Of a DNA stretch of 64,000 bases, positions 32,269 through 45,416 are shown in pieces (position 1 is the stretch's first letter; every line of letters starts with the position of its first letter). The stretch lies in NCBI GenBank assembly GCA_947044405.1, contig CAMRHE010000360.1, positions 235,001-299,000 of the forward strand. The letters are read 5' to 3'. The DNA comes from Leptodactylus fallax (Eukaryota > Chordata > Amphibia > Anura > Leptodactylidae). Under the pieces are notes generated by a model. It searched no databases. It had not been told where the DNA came from and saw only the letters and a program-made list of their open reading frames with translations. The position numbers and the translations under genes were made by a program.

Positions 32269-33740
32269 TATATAATAATAATAATAATAGTCCTTTAATA
32301 GTCCCACAATGGGGAAATTCAGTGTGTTACAGCAGCAAAGATAAGATAAGATAAGCAGATACAAATACAAATACAACATGTACAGGAATGTTCCAAGGTG
32401 AGAGGCATTACATTAATAGCAGACAGACAGATAGGACGTAGCAGGGGGGGGGGGGGATTTAACAGGCAGAGAGATATTTCAGTTCTCTGTGTGTAATGAT
32501 CTCCGCTTAGGTCGGTGTTGGTTGTACAGCCTAACAGCGGTGGGGAGGAAAGACTTCCGATAGCGCTCCTTCTCACACCTAGGGTGGAGCAGTCGGTCAC
32601 TGACAGTACTGCTCAGCGCGATCACAGTCTCATGCATGGGATGGGACTTCTTCTTCTGCATGGAGCTCACCACGGACAGTATCCTTCTGTCACCCACCAC
32701 CTGCACTGGGTCCAGTGGGCTCCCCAGGACAGAGCTGGCCCTTCTAATCAGCTTGTCAAGTTTATTTCTGTCCCTGGTTGATATACTGCACCCACAGCAG
32801 GCCACTCCAAAGAAGATGGCTGATGCCACTACCGAGTTGAAGAAAGTTCTAAGAAGTGCCCCCCGGATTCCAAAGGCTCTCAGTTTCCTAAGCAGGTAGA
32901 GCCTGCTGTGGCCCTTCCTGTACAGGGCCTCCATATGATCTGCCCAGTCCAGCTTATTATTAAGGAGCAAACCCAGGTACTTATAGGTGTTCACAAGCTC
33001 GATGCCCGTCCCCAGGATGTCCACTGGTTTAGGAGGGCTTCTGCCTTTGCGGAAGTCCACCACCATCTCCTTGGTCTTCCCCGCGTTAATCTTCAGGTGG
33101 TTCCGGTGGCACCAGTCCACAAAATGCTGGTTCAGTTCTCTGTACTCCCTGTCATCATCATCTGTGATGAGACCCACTATTGCAGAGTCGTCAGAATACT
33201 TCTGTAGGTAACAGCTGGATGAGTTGCACCTAAAATCTGCAGTGTACAGTGTGAAGAGGAAAGGGGCGAGAACCGTACCCTGAGGTGCCCCCGTATTACA
33301 GATCACGGTACCTGACACACAGTCTTGGGCTCTCACGTATTGAGGTCGATTTGTGAGGTAGTCTAGGATCCAGTTGGAGAGGTGGTGGTCCACTCCAGCA
33401 AGGCCCAGCTTGTCCCTCAGTAACCTGGGCTGTATGGTGTTAAAAGCACTGGAGAAGTCAAAGAACATTATTCTCACCGTGTTCCCTGGTTTCTCCAGGT
33501 GAGACAGAGCCCTGTGCAGAAGGTGGATGATGGCATCATCTACCCCAATGCCCGGCCGATAAGCAAACTGGAGGGGGTCCATAGCGGGGCTCACTAGAGG
33601 GCGGAGATGTGTGAGAACCAATCTCTCCCAGATCTTCATCAGGTGGGATGTCAGTGCTACAGGTCTGTAGTCGTTGAGGTCCATAGGGTGGGGTTTCTTT
33701 GGAACTGGTACCACACAAGAAGATTTCCATAATTCAGGAA
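32269..33740 (-). mobile_element. CR1/L2-like LINE, 5'-truncated
   Basis: A non-LTR retrotransposon on the minus strand. The 3' end at 32269-32289 is a TTA-type repeat tail preceded by a short conserved 3' UTR. The 5' end is cut inside the reverse transcriptase near 33740. A closely similar, shorter copy lies at 48119-49077. Confidence 0.88.
32479..33714 (-). pseudogene. LINE reverse transcriptase, 5'-truncated ORF
   Basis: A 411-codon frame encoding the reverse transcriptase of a Jockey-superfamily (CR1/L2/Rex1 group) LINE. Motifs in order: NDYRPVALTSHLMKIWERL, FDFSSAFNTIQP, GAPQGTVLAPFLF, the catalytic YSDDSAIV, and the thumb region with KYLGLLLNNKLDW. The C-terminal part ends RRSLHTEN before the stop. 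The endonuclease domain and the first part of the protein are absent through 5' truncation, so the copy cannot move on its own. Confidence 0.88.
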
Positions 33741-33843
33741 TATATATATATAGAATATATAGAAAGTTGCGTGTTTTTTACCACGCTCTCCAAAGATGTC
33801 TTCTCCTCCTCCCAGATTTTGGTTGTGAGTGTCTCCATAAACG

Positions 33844-34840
33844 CAGGAGTGAGTCACGCATGCTTATATAGTGAGCTCCTAGTACAGTATTTGTAGGTGT
33901 TATTCCTCTCTGTGTATGCGGTAAGTTATATAATATTACCGCTCTGTCCTGCAGTGATATACTACTATAATATAACTCAAAATGGAGACCAGGCCCCAGC
34001 GAGAATTGAACTCGCGACCCCTGGTTTACAAGACCAGTGCTCTAACCACTGAGCTATGGAGCCTTTCATGTCCCTTTATGACTAGTGTGTCGACATCTAC
34101 TTACTATGTTTGGAAGTGCGGGCGAGGCAGAACTACACCCTATTCACAAAGGGCAGTTACAGTGACAGCTTCCCGGAGGACACATGTGTAAGGCTGCACT
34201 ACTGCAGTAAGTACCAGGTCAGGAGACGGATGGGAAACAGCTCATGGGGTGGAAAAAGGCAAGAAACGCCAGATCTGCACTATTTAAAGGGGTTCATCGC
34301 CAATAGATGTAGGATATGGGGTGTCTGATAAGCGGCAGTCTCGACAACAATGCTTTGGAGCATCTCTGAGAAACAATAGTCACCTATCTCTAGTCGTTGC
34401 ATAGAGATGCATGTCTGTCATGACACTCAGGAACCCGTTCTTAAAATCAGTGGGGGTCCCAGCAGTTGTACCTGCACTGATCAGACACTTATGTGCAGCC
34501 ACATACCCATTTGCAACTTTCTGAAGAGGAACAGAATGTGCTCTGCAAATTTACATATAGTAAACTCCGCCTCCAACCCCACCCACTTCCACTTTGCCAA
34601 ATGTTTCTTTGTGTCCACACACAGTATAACACCCATATAGTGGCCCTGACACTGTATCATGCAGCTTGTGGTCTCCATGCTGTATAATGTCCCTTGAAAT
34701 CCCCATATTATAATGTCCCCACATTATAATGTCCCACTGAATATACCCCTGTATTATAATGTCCCCTTAAATATGCCCCCACTGTATAATGTCCCCCTCC
34801 TAGTGCTTCTACAGTATACTGCATCACTGGGAACAGTTTG
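33844..34840. repeat. Duplicated segment, copy 1 (contains tRNA-Thr)
   Basis: Closely matches 37433-38520. The first 390 bases are nearly identical. The rest is diverged but alignable, including the shared CAGTGGGGGTCCCA and CACTGATCAGACACTT. It ends in short tandem units with ATTATAATGTCCC. Confidence 0.8.
33991..34063 (-). tRNA. tRNA-Thr (anticodon TGT)
   Basis: 73 nt on the minus strand, beginning GGCTCCATAGCTCAGTGG and ending TGGGGCCT. The acceptor stem pairs along seven positions with one T-G wobble. The anticodon loop reads CTTGTAA, with anticodon TGT. The T stem GCGAG/CTCGC closes the loop TTCAATT. Both internal promoter boxes are present (TAGCTCAGTGG and GTTCAATTC). A TTTT terminator follows within about ten bases. 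CCA is not encoded, as usual in eukaryotes. Confidence 0.93.
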
Positions 34841-34892
34841 TAAACCTGTACGATCACATGTATATGGGGCATACACACCAACTTTCCAGGTA

Positions 34893-36474
34893 CAGTGGGT
34901 ACGGAAAGTATTCTGACCCCTGTAAATTTTTCACTCTTTGTTTCATTGCAGCCATTTCCTAAAAGCAAAAAAGTTCCTTTTATTCCTCATTAATGTACAC
35001 TCAGCTCCCCATCTTGACAGAAAAAAAACAGAAATGTAGATATTTTTGCAAATGTATTGAAAAAAAGAAAAAACTGAAATCTCCCATGGCCATAAGTATT
35101 CAGAGCCTTTGCTGTGACACTCATATATAACTCACTGCTGTCCATTTCCTTCTGATCCTCCTTGAGATGGTTCTACTCCTTCATTGGAGTCCAGCTGTGT
35201 GTAATTATACTGATTGGACTTGATTAGGAAAGGCCACACCTGTCTATATAAGACCTCACAGCTCACAGGGCATGTCACAGCAAATGAAAATCATGAGGTC
35301 AAAGGAACTGCCCAAGTAGCTCAGAGACAGAATTGTGGCAAGGCACAGATCTGGCCAAGGTTACAAAAGAATTTCTGCAGCACTCAAGGTTCCTAAGAGC
35401 ACAGCGGCCTCCATAATCCTTAAATGGAAGAAGTTTGAGATGACCAGAACTCTTCCTAGACCTGGCCGTCCAGCCAAACTGAGCAATTGTGGGAGAAGAG
35501 CCTTGGTGAGAGAGGTAAAGAAGAACCCAAAGATCACTGTGGCCGAGCTCCAGAGATGTAGTAGGGAGATGGGAGAAAGTTCCACAAAGTCACTATCACT
35601 GCAGCCCTCCACCAGTCGGGGCTTTATGGCAGAGTGGCCCGAAGGAAGCCTCTCCTCAGTGCAAGACATATGAAAGCCAAAAAACACATGAAGGACTCCC
35701 AGACTATGAGAAATAAGCTTCTCTGGTCTGATAAGACGAAAATTGAACTTATGTGTGGAGAAAACCAGGCCCTGCTCATCACCTGCCCATTACAATCCCA
35801 ACAGTGAGCCATGGTGGTGGCAGCATCATGCTATGGGGGACAGGACGACTGGTTGTAATTGAAGGAAAGATGAATGTGGCCAAGTACACAGATATCCTGG
35901 AAGAAAACCTCTTCCAGAGTGCTCTGGACCTCAGACTGGGCTGAAGGTTCACCTTCCAACAAGACAATGACCCTAAGCACACAGATAAAATAACAAAGGA
36001 GCGGCTTCAGAACAACTCTGTGACCATTCCTGACTGGCCCAGCCAGAGCCCTGACCTCAACCCAACTGAGCATCTCTGGAGAGACCTGAAAATGGCTCCA
36101 CCAACGTTCATCATCCAACCTGACGGAACTGGAGAGGATCTGCCAGGAAGAATGGCCGAGGATCCCCAAATCCAGATGTGAGAAACTTGTTACATCATTC
36201 CCAAGAAGACTCCTGGCTGTACTAGCTCAAAAGGAAGCGGCTTCTACTCAATACTGAGCAAAGGGGTTGAATACTTATGGCCATGTGAGATTTCAGTTTT
36301 TCTATTTTAATAAATTTGCAAAAATATCTACATTTCTGTTTTTTTTCTGTCAAGATGGGGAGCTGAGTGTACATTAATGAGAAATAAAATGAACTTTTTT
36401 GTTTTTAGCAAATGGCTGCAATGAAACAAAGAGTGATAAATGTAAAGGGGTCTGAATACTTTCTGTACCCACTG
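34893..36474 (+). mobile_element. Tc1-type transposon, complete ends, dead gene
   Basis: 1582 bp, flanked by TA at 34891-34892 and 36475-36476. It begins CAGTGGGTACGGAAAGTATT and ends with the near-inverse. The inverted repeats exceed 180 bp. It sits between the two copies of the tRNA-bearing duplication. The copy at 59639-61237 is its close relative. Confidence 0.92.
35272..36257 (+). pseudogene. Tc1 transposase pseudogene
   Basis: Recognisable from the helix-turn-helix (GYKRISAALKVPKSTAASII) through [24 protein letters not shown] and SPDLNP to a C-terminus ending STQY. Damage includes a TAG at 35317-35319 where the sister copy has GAG, a frameshift near 35595, a small in-frame deletion after [10 protein letters not shown], and a TGA at 35942-35944. 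The last three are shared with the copy at 59854-60861. Confidence 0.9.
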
Positions 36475-36479
36475 TATAT

Positions 36480-37432
36480 ATTACTGTGCCTGGCCATACA
36501 TATAAAGCTATGTTCACATCTGAGTCTCATTTCAGAGACTCCGTCGACCTGAAATCAGCAGATGAAAAAGTCCTACAAAGTCGGATCCCATTATAGCCAA
36601 TGGGGTCTATTGGGCTCCGTATGTGTCCACTTGTCCATTGTTATGGTCCTCTGATGGACCAGAACAAGGGACAGCCTGATGCTAGAGTGAACCAAGCGTA
36701 AAGAATTGCAGTATGTATTTAAAGAAAAAAAAATGTAAAAAAAAAAGACAAAACATTTTTCAGTAACAGGATTGTCTTGTCAGTAAAAAAGTATGTTTAA
36801 AGAATGTGTATAGAGATGAAACTGCTGTATTGCACAACCAACAGACAAAATTAGGCTATTGGCAATGAAAGGGTTAACTGTGTAAGCACTGCAGCAGAAG
36901 TGCAGAGTCACCTAGTCACTCACTAGTACAACTATGTCTATGAACCTGTCCTATCTCTACTGAATTCACTAATCTGCCTGTGTCATTGCTTGGTTCTCTA
37001 ACTTCTTCTAGTCCTCTAACTATTGCTTTTTTCTGAACTGTGCAGTAGTCTATGATGCAGTAAGATGGATCACAGATCTATTTATATGTCCACCATTACA
37101 GCAACTAAAGACTGATCACAAGTGCACAAGCTTTTATGCTCCATGTGACATCATCACAGTAAGGTCCTCCTACCACTGTCTATTGGCTGAGGGGTGGGGT
37201 TACAACGTCACAGTGACTCACAGACAGTGTGTCTGCACACGTGTTTTTTTCTGTATTTCCTGGTCAAACATGTGGCGGTGGCCATTTTATCGTAGTGCAG
37301 CCATTTTTGTTCATCCAAAGCGAATCACCATTTATTCGATTTTGTTAAAAATTGAACATTTTGGAATATTCGGGTTGAATCCGGTTCGTGATGAATCAGT
37401 TCGCCCATCTCTAGTCGTGAGCTTTGCCAAAA
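36480..37432. other. Repeat remnants between Tc1 and duplication copy 2
   Basis: No gene seen. 36500-36700 resembles part of a frog inverted-repeat element (ATGTTCACATCTGAGTCTCA). 37380-37420 carries GTTCGCCCATCTCTAGTCG, another sequence I know as repeated in frogs. Confidence 0.4.
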
Positions 37433-38520
37433 ATGCAGGAGTGAGTCACACATGCTTATATAGTGAGCTCCTAGTACAGTATTTGTAGGTGTTATTCCTC
37501 TCTGTGTATGCGGTAAGTTATATAATATTACCGCTCTGTCCTGCAGTGATATACTACTATAATATAACTCAAAATGGAGAGCAGGCCCCAGCGAGAATTG
37601 AACTCGCGACCCCTGGTTTACAAGACCAGTGCTCTAACCACTGAGCTATGGAGCCTTTCATGTCCCTTTATGACTAGTGTGTCGACATCTACTTACTATG
37701 TTTGGAAGTGCGGGCGAGGCAGAACTACACCCTATTCACAAAGGGCAGTTACAGTGACAGCTTCCCGGAGGACACATGTGTAAGGCTGCACTACTGCAGT
37801 AAGTACCAGGTCAGGAGCCGGATGGGAAACAGCTTGTAGGGAGGAAAATGCCAAATCTTCAAGATATTGGGAGAGTGTCTGATCAGCAGCGGACTCGAGA
37901 ACAGGGCTTTGGAGTGTCTCATAGAGTAACAGTTGTCAGGTGTCTCTGGTAGTCTCATAGAGATGCATGTTCAACACTACATTCACGGAGAGACACTCAA
38001 GACCCCTGTTCTCAAGATCAGTGGGGGTCCCAACAGTTGTACCCGCACTGATCAGACACTTGTGCACAGCCACATTCCTCCCAACTTACAAAGGACTGCA
38101 GGAGGGACAAACGTGTCGCAGCAAATTTACCTATAGTAAGCTCCACCTCCAGCCACACCCACTTACGTCCTGGCTGCACTCATTCCCAGTCCTTTTGTGG
38201 CCCTGACACTGTAGCGTGCTCCTTGTGGGTCCCCACACAGTATAATGTCTCCTTGAAATCCCTATAGTATAATGTTCCCTTAATATGGCCCACACATTAT
38301 AATGCCCTTCTGAATATGACCCCACTGTATAATGTCCCCATGAATATACCCCCACATTATAATATCCCTCTGAATATGACCCCACTGTATAATATCACCC
38401 GGAATATGCCCCCCACATTATAATGTCCCTCTGAATATGCCCCCACTGTATAATATCACCCGGAATATGCCCCACATTATAATGTCCCCCTGAATATGAT
38501 CCTGCATTATAATGTCCCCA
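37433..38520. repeat. Duplicated segment, copy 2 (contains tRNA-Thr)
   Basis: Second copy of 33844-34840 in the same orientation. It ends in a longer run of about 28-30 bp tandem units with CCACATTATAATGTCCC and CCCACTGTATAATATCACC. Confidence 0.8.
37583..37655 (-). tRNA. tRNA-Thr (anticodon TGT), second copy
   Basis: Identical over its 73 nt to the gene at 33991-34063, with the same internal promoter boxes and a TTTT terminator shortly after. Flanks are nearly identical as well, so it arose by segmental duplication. Confidence 0.93.
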
Positions 38521-39400
38521 GGGGGACATCGCTTGAAACGCTTGGGCCCCAATACAAATTCTGAAATGGGGTCCCTTCTTACCTTACGCCATTTAGAATG
38601 GTGGTATATTTTATGTGTTATGGGGCCAACTCAGGGTCTGGGTCAAGGTAGAGACTGCTTCTGCTGTACCCCCTATAGCTATACACCAGGGGGCACCACT
38701 GCCATTAGGGGGTACTTGGTGTGAATAGTGTTTAGGTAGAGGGTGATTTGGCATAAGATTCTGGGTGAACGGTGCTCTCCACAAGGCCCGCAATGTGCTG
38801 GTACAAACGTACCCAGCGGGTGCAGGAGCATTCTGCCGGGCCTTGGAGAGTTACCCAGTCTTACCCCATCACACAGAACAATAGTCCATCTAATAAAGAT
38901 GGATCCCGAGAGACCCCAATGACTATAATGCGGTCTGTCGGGGGTCTGTTATTTTTGTCCTTACATCGCCGGATGAAATAGTTGGGTTTGTTCAGGATTT
39001 CTCACGGACTCCGTGTCGCACAGACCTCAGATGTGAACACAGCTGCACCGTGTAGGATTGGGCAGTGCTCCAGTATTGTAGCCATAATATGATCCCACCG
39101 GACAGGAGTGTTATGGTCACGTAAGACCATTTTGTGTAGGAGAGCTCTTACTGGTGGGAGCCATGTTGTCGTAGCCCCTCACCATTACCTCCTGACCACT
39201 AGGGGGAGTAATGTACACACAAGTGTAGGCAGGGAAGCCACAAGGACACAACCCCGTAATACCAGAGTGTTTGTGAACTTGTTTCCCAGCACCTGGTCAT
39301 GGGGCAGACTCTGCTGACGGGTTCCCTTTAACCCAGCACATGCCATTTTCCATAAGTCCTGCAGAAGGGACGGTGAGAGAACGCGGTGACATCCCCTGTC
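38521..39400. other. Unique spacer
   Basis: No gene, RNA or repeat recognised. Confidence 0.4.
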
Positions 39401-39530
39401 AGGTGACAGTGATCAGATCACATGACACCTCCCAGAATCCTCTACTCCATCTGCTTGTTACTTCCGGGATTTATTCTCACAGATTCACTGGAGTAAAGGA
39501 GTGAAATGAGTGAGAGAAGGTAATAAAATA
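39400..39530 (+). promoter_or_regulatory. Possible promoter with ETS-type site
   Basis: TTACTTCCGGGATTT near 39461 matches an ETS/GABP site, common in vertebrate housekeeping promoters. It is followed by a purine-rich stretch and a possible donor GAAG/GTAATA near 39520. It could be a non-coding first exon for gene 2, 12 kb downstream, but nothing in the sequence connects the two. Confidence 0.2.
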
Positions 39531-42500
39531 CTGCATAGTGTGCACGCTACGTAATAAGCCGTAAGTAATGTGCTGTAAAGTGTATGGCGGCCGCTGTGTA
39601 ATAGTCTGCAGTATGTCATAGAGCATATGTTACCGTCTTATTATATAGTATCATGTATGTGCTATGTAATATAGGAAGTAGTTTGCGGTAAATAGTATAG
39701 GAGGCTGTGTAATATCCCACAATGTACTGTATAGTATAAAGCGCTGTGTAATATCCCACAATGTACCGTATAGTATACAGCGCTGTGTAATATCCCACAG
39801 TGTACCGTATAGTATACAGCGCTGTGTAATATCCTACAATGTACCGTATAGTATACAGCGCTGTGTAATATCCCACAATGTACTGTATAGTATAAAGCGC
39901 TGTGTAATATCGCACAATGTACTGTATAGTATACAGCGCCGTGTAATATCCTACAGTGTACCGTATAGTATACAGCGCTGTGTAATATCCTACAATGTAC
40001 CGTATAGTATACAGCGCTGTGTAATATCCCACAGTGTACCGTATAGTATACAGCGCTGTGTAATATCCCACAATGTACCGTATAGTATACAGCGCTGTGT
40101 AATATCCCACAGTGTACCGTATAGTATAAAGCGCTGTGTAATATCCCACAATGTACTGTATAGTATACAGCGCTGTGTAATATCCCACAATGTACCGTAT
40201 AGTATACAGCGCTGTGTAATATCCCACAGTGTACCGTATAGTATACAGCGCTGTGTAATATCCCACAATGTACCGTATAGTATACAGCGCTGTGTAATAT
40301 CCCACAGTGTACCGTATAGTATACAGCGCTGTGTAATATCCTACAATGTACCGTATAGTATACAGCGCTGTGTAATATCCCACAATGTACCGTATAGTAT
40401 ACAGCGCTGTGTAATATCCTACAATGTACCGTATAGTATACAGCGCTGTGTAATATCCCACAATGTACCGTATAGTATACAGCGCTGTGTAATATCCCAC
40501 AGTGTACCGTATAGTATACAGCGCTGTGTAATATCCCACAATGTACCGTATAGTATACAGCACTGTGTAATATCCCACAATGTACCGTATAGTATACAGC
40601 GCTGTGTAATATCCTACAATGTACCGTATAGTATACAGCGCTGTGTAATATCCCACAATGTACCGTATAGTATACAGCGCTGTGTAATATCCTACAATGT
40701 ACCGTATAGTATACAGCGCTGTGTAATATCCCACAATGTACCGTATAGTATACAGCGCTGTGTAATATCCTACAGTGTACCGTATAGTATACAGCGCTGT
40801 GTAATATCCCACAATGTACCGTATAGTATACAGCGCTGTGTAATATCCTACAATGTACCGTATAGTATAAAGCGCTGTGTAATATCCCACAGTGTACCGT
40901 ATAGTATACAGCGCTGTGTAATATCCCACAATGTACCGTATAGTATACAGCGCTGTGTAATATCCCACAGTGTACCGTATAGTATACAGCGCTGTGTAAT
41001 ATCCCACAATGTACCGTATAGTATACAGCGCTGTGTAATATCCCACAATGTACCGTATAGTATACAGCGCTGTGTAATATCCCACAATGTACCGTATAGT
41101 ATACAGCGCTGTGTAATAACCCACAATGTACCGTATAGTATACAGCGCTGTGTAATATCCTACAATGTACCGTATAGTATACAGCGCTGTGTAATATCCC
41201 ACAATGTACCGTATAGTATACAGCGCTGTGTAATATCCTACAATGTACCGTATAGTATACAGCGCTGTGTAATATCCCACAATGTACCGTATAGTATACA
41301 GCGCTGTGTAATATCCTACAGTGTACCGTATAGTATACAGCGCTGTGTAATATCCCACAATGTACCGTATAGTATACAGCGCTGTGTAATATCCTACAGT
41401 GTACCGTATAGTATACAGCGCTGTGTAATATCCCACAATGTACCGTATAGTATACAGCGCTGTGTAATATCCTACAATGTACCGTATAGTATAAAGCGCT
41501 GTGTAATATCCCACAGTGTACCGTATAGTATACAGCGCTGTGTAATATCCCACAATGTACCGTATAGTATACAGCGCTGTGTAATATCCCACAGTGTACC
41601 GTATAGTATACAGCGCTGTGTAATATCCCACAATGTACCGTATAGTATACAGCGCTGTGTAATATCCCACAATGTACCGTATAGTATACAGCGCTGTGTA
41701 ATATCCCACAATGTACCGTATAGTATACAGCGCTGTGTAATATCCCACAATGTACCGTATAGTATACAGCGCTGTGTAATATCCTACAATGTACCGTATA
41801 GTATACAGCGCTGTGTAATATCCCACAATGTACCGTATAGTATACAGCGCTGTGTAATATCCTACAATGTACCGTATAGTATACAGCGCTGTGTAATATC
41901 CCACAATGTACCGTATAGTATACAGCGCTGTGTAATATCCTACAGTGTACCGTATAGTATACAGCGCTGTGTAATATCCCACAATGTACCGTATAGTATA
42001 CAGCGCTGTGTAATATCCTACAATGTACCGTATAGTATAAAGCGCTGTGTAATATCCCACAGTGTACCGTATAGTATACAGCGCTGTGTAATATCCCACA
42101 ATGTACCGTATAGTATACAGCGCTGTGTAATATCCCACAGTGTACCGTATAGTATACAGCGCTGTGTAATATCCCACAATGTACCGTATAGTATACAGCG
42201 CTGTGTAATATCCCACAATGTACCGTATAGTATACAGCGCTGTGTAATATCCCACAATGTACCGTATAGTATACAGCGCTGTGTAATAACCCACAATGTA
42301 CCGTATAGTATACAGCGCTGTGTAATATCCTACAATGTACCGTATAGTATACAGCGCTGTGTAATATCCCACAATGTACCGTATAGTATACAGCGCTGTG
42401 TAATATCCCACAATGTACCGTATAGTATACAGCGCTGTGTAATATCCTACAATGTACCGTATAGTATACAGCGCTGTGTAATATCCCACAATGTACCGTA

Positions 42501-42820
42501 TAGTATACAGCGATGTGTAATATCCCACAGTGTACCGTATAGTATACAGCGCTGTGTAATATCCCACAATGTACCGTATAGTATACAGCGCTGTGTAATA
42601 TCCTACAATGTACCGTATAGTATACAGCGCTGTGTAATATCCCACAATGTACCGTATAGTATACAGCGATGTGTAATATCCCACAGTGTACCGTATAGTA
42701 TACAGCGCTGTGTAATATCCCACAATGTACCGTATAGTATACAGCGCTGTGTAATATCCTACAATGTACCGTATAGTATACAGCGCTGTGTAATATCCCA
42801 CAATGTACCGTATAGTATAC
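39531..42820. repeat. 39-bp minisatellite, about 80 copies
   Basis: The unit contains CAGCGCTGTGTAATATCCCA then CAATGTACCGTATAGTATA. The left edge (39531-39715) consists of decayed units. Variants CCCACAATG, CCTACAATG and CCCACAGTG alternate. A rare variant GTGTAATAACCC recurs at 41114 and 42284, exactly 30 units (1170 bp) apart. Because 39 is a multiple of three and the unit lacks stops on the minus strand, a frame of 1139 codons spans it; this is not a gene. Confidence 0.97.
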
Positions 42821-43127
42821 TTTCCCATTAGATGCAATGTAAGTACATGTAACCCACAATTAGTGGTAAATGTATATGACTGGGAGCAGTGAGGTAACAC
42901 CTGTAGGGGGCGACACACTATGTACCTGGATGCGGCATCCCCGGCCACCGGGACTTTCACTTTTCTGTAAGTGAAACGCGGATTAATTTCAGCCACATTT
43001 AGTTCCTGGCGGTAACTAATGGGTGTCACACTCACCCCAAAGTGACAGCACTGGTGCCCGGGGACTGGATTTGGCTATAGCCGTACCTGGGTACACAGTG
43101 TGTCACCACCCGAAAAGAAACACCCTA
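42821..43127. other. Unique spacer
   Basis: No gene or repeat recognised. Confidence 0.4.
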
Positions 43128-43372
43128 AGGCTACGGCCCCACGTTGCGGAAACGCAGCTTTTTTTGTGGAAGATATTGCTACTTTTTTTTTTTTTTTTTG
43201 AGCCAAAGTCAGGAGTGGATTGCGCAGAAGGGAGAAGTATAAGAAGTATAAGAACTTCCTAGATATTTCACATTCTTTTTGTAGCCATTCTTGGCTTTGG
43301 CTCAAAAAAAACGCAGTAAAATCTGCAACAAAAATGCTGCATTTCCGCAAGGTGGGGCCTCAGTCTTAGGCA
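43128..43372. mobile_element. Short inverted-repeat element (MITE-like)
   Basis: The left end GGCCCCACGTTGCGGAAACG faces the inverse of GGCCCCACCTTGCGGAAATG at the right end, about 245 bp apart. A long T run lies near 43182. A coding-free element with such ends is typical of a MITE. The superfamily is not clear. Confidence 0.7.
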
Positions 43373-43439
43373 TCCTGCACACAAATGGTACGGATGTGAT
43401 TTTCACTGACCTATACATTAAAAAGTAATTGACAGGGCC

Positions 43440-45270
43440 ACAAATGTAGACAGATATAGGAGAGATATAGGGTATGTATAGGACAGATATAGGGTATGTA
43501 TAGGACAGATATAGGGTATGTATAGGACAGATATAGGACAGATATAGGACAGATATAGGGTATGTATAGGACAGATATAGGGTATGTATAGGACAGATAT
43601 AGGGTATGTATAGGACAGATATAGGACAGATATAGGGTATGTATAGGACAGATATAGGACAGATATAGGGTATGTATAGGACAGATATTGGGTATGTATA
43701 GGACAGATACAGGCTATGCATAGGACAGATATAGGGTATGTATAGGACAGATACAGGCTATGCATAGGACAGATATAGGGTATGTATAGGGTATGTATAG
43801 GACAGATATAGGGTATGTATAGGACATATATCGGGTATGTATAGGACAGATATAGGGTATGTATAGGACAGATATAGGCTATGCATAGGACAGATATAGG
43901 CTATGCATAGGACAGATATAGGGTATGTATAGGACAGATATAGGACAGATATAGGGTATGCATAGGACAGATATAGGGTATGTATAGGACAGATATAGGA
44001 CAGATATAGGGTATGCATAGGACAGATATAGGGTATGCATAGGACAGATATAGGGTATGCATAGGACAGATATAGGGTATGCATAGGACAGATATAGGGT
44101 ATGCATAGGACAGATATAGGGTATGTATAGGACAGATATAGGACAGGTATAGGGTATGTATAGGACAGATATAGGGTATGCATAGGACAGATATAGGGTA
44201 TGCATAGGACAGATATAGGGTATGCATAGGACAGATATAGGGTATGTATAGGACAGATATAGGACAGGTATAGGGTATGTATAGGACAGATATAGGGTAT
44301 GTATAGGACAGATATAGGGTATGCATAGGACAGATATAGGGTATGTATAGGACAGATATAGGACAGGTATTGGGTATGTATAGGACAGATATAGGGTATG
44401 CATAGGACAGATATAGGGTATGTATAGGACAGATATAGGACAGGTATTGGGTATGTATAGGACAGATATAGGACAGATATAGGGTATGTATAGGACAGGT
44501 ATAGGGTATGTATAGGACAGATATAGGGTATGTATAGGACAGATATAGGACAGGTATAGGGTATGTATAGGACAGATATAGGACAGGTATTGGGTATGTA
44601 TAGGACAGATATAGGGTATGTATAGGACAGATATAGGACAGGTATAGGGTATGTATAGGACAGATATAGGGTATGTATCGGACAGATATAGGACAGATAT
44701 AGGGTATGTATAGGACAGGTATAGGGTATGTATAGGACAGATATAGGGTATGTATAGGACAGATATAGGACAGGTATTGGGTATGTATAGGACAGATATA
44801 GGGTATGTATAGGACAGGTATAGGGTATGTATAGGACAGATATAGGGTATGTATAGGACAGATATAGGACAGATATAGGGTATGTATAGGACAGGTATAG
44901 GGTATGTATAGGACAGATATAGGGTATGTATAGGACAGATATAGGACAGGTATAGGGTATGTATAGGACAGATATAGGACAGGTATTGGGTATGTATAGG
45001 ACAGATATAGGGTATGTATAGGACAGATATAGGACAGGTATAGGGTATGTATAGGACAGATATAGGGTATGTATAGGACAGGTATAGGGTATGTATAGGA
45101 CAGATATAGGGTATGTATAGGACAGATATAGGACAGGTATAGGGTATGTATAGGACAGATATAGGACAGGTATTGGGTATGTATAGGACAGATATAGGGT
45201 ATGTATAGGACAGATATAGGACAGGTATAGGGTATGTATAGGACAGATATAGGGTATGTATCGGACAGAT
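43440..45270. repeat. 11-bp-based minisatellite, about 1.8 kb
   Basis: Two kinds of 11-bp subunit, GGACAGATATA and GGGTATGTATA (with GCATA and GGTATA variants), follow each other in mixed order, giving 22- and 33-bp periods. Three subunits make 33 bp, so long stop-free frames appear on the minus strand. They are not genes. Confidence 0.95.
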
Positions 45271-45416
45271 ATATGGCCTGCTCCATAATTTGCAGCTCTT
45301 CAATTTGGCCCGGACATACAGCCGCAAAAACAACGGCTGTGTGTACAGGCCCATTGTAATGTATAGGTCCGTACTTTTATACACAATTGTAGATAAAACA
45401 TATGGTCATGTACATT

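Noticed and set aside
34893..36474. Tc1 copy as an autonomous, active element
   Set aside because: Ends are good but the transposase has two stops, a frameshift and a deletion.
39616..43035. Minus-strand frames of 1139 and 1065 codons
   Set aside because: By-product of a 39-bp unit, a multiple of three without stops on that strand; no start context, domains or codon bias.
43879..45384. Tyr/Pro/Ile-rich repeat protein on the minus strand
   Set aside because: Arises from 11-bp subunits read in threes; any frame gives a similar repeat.
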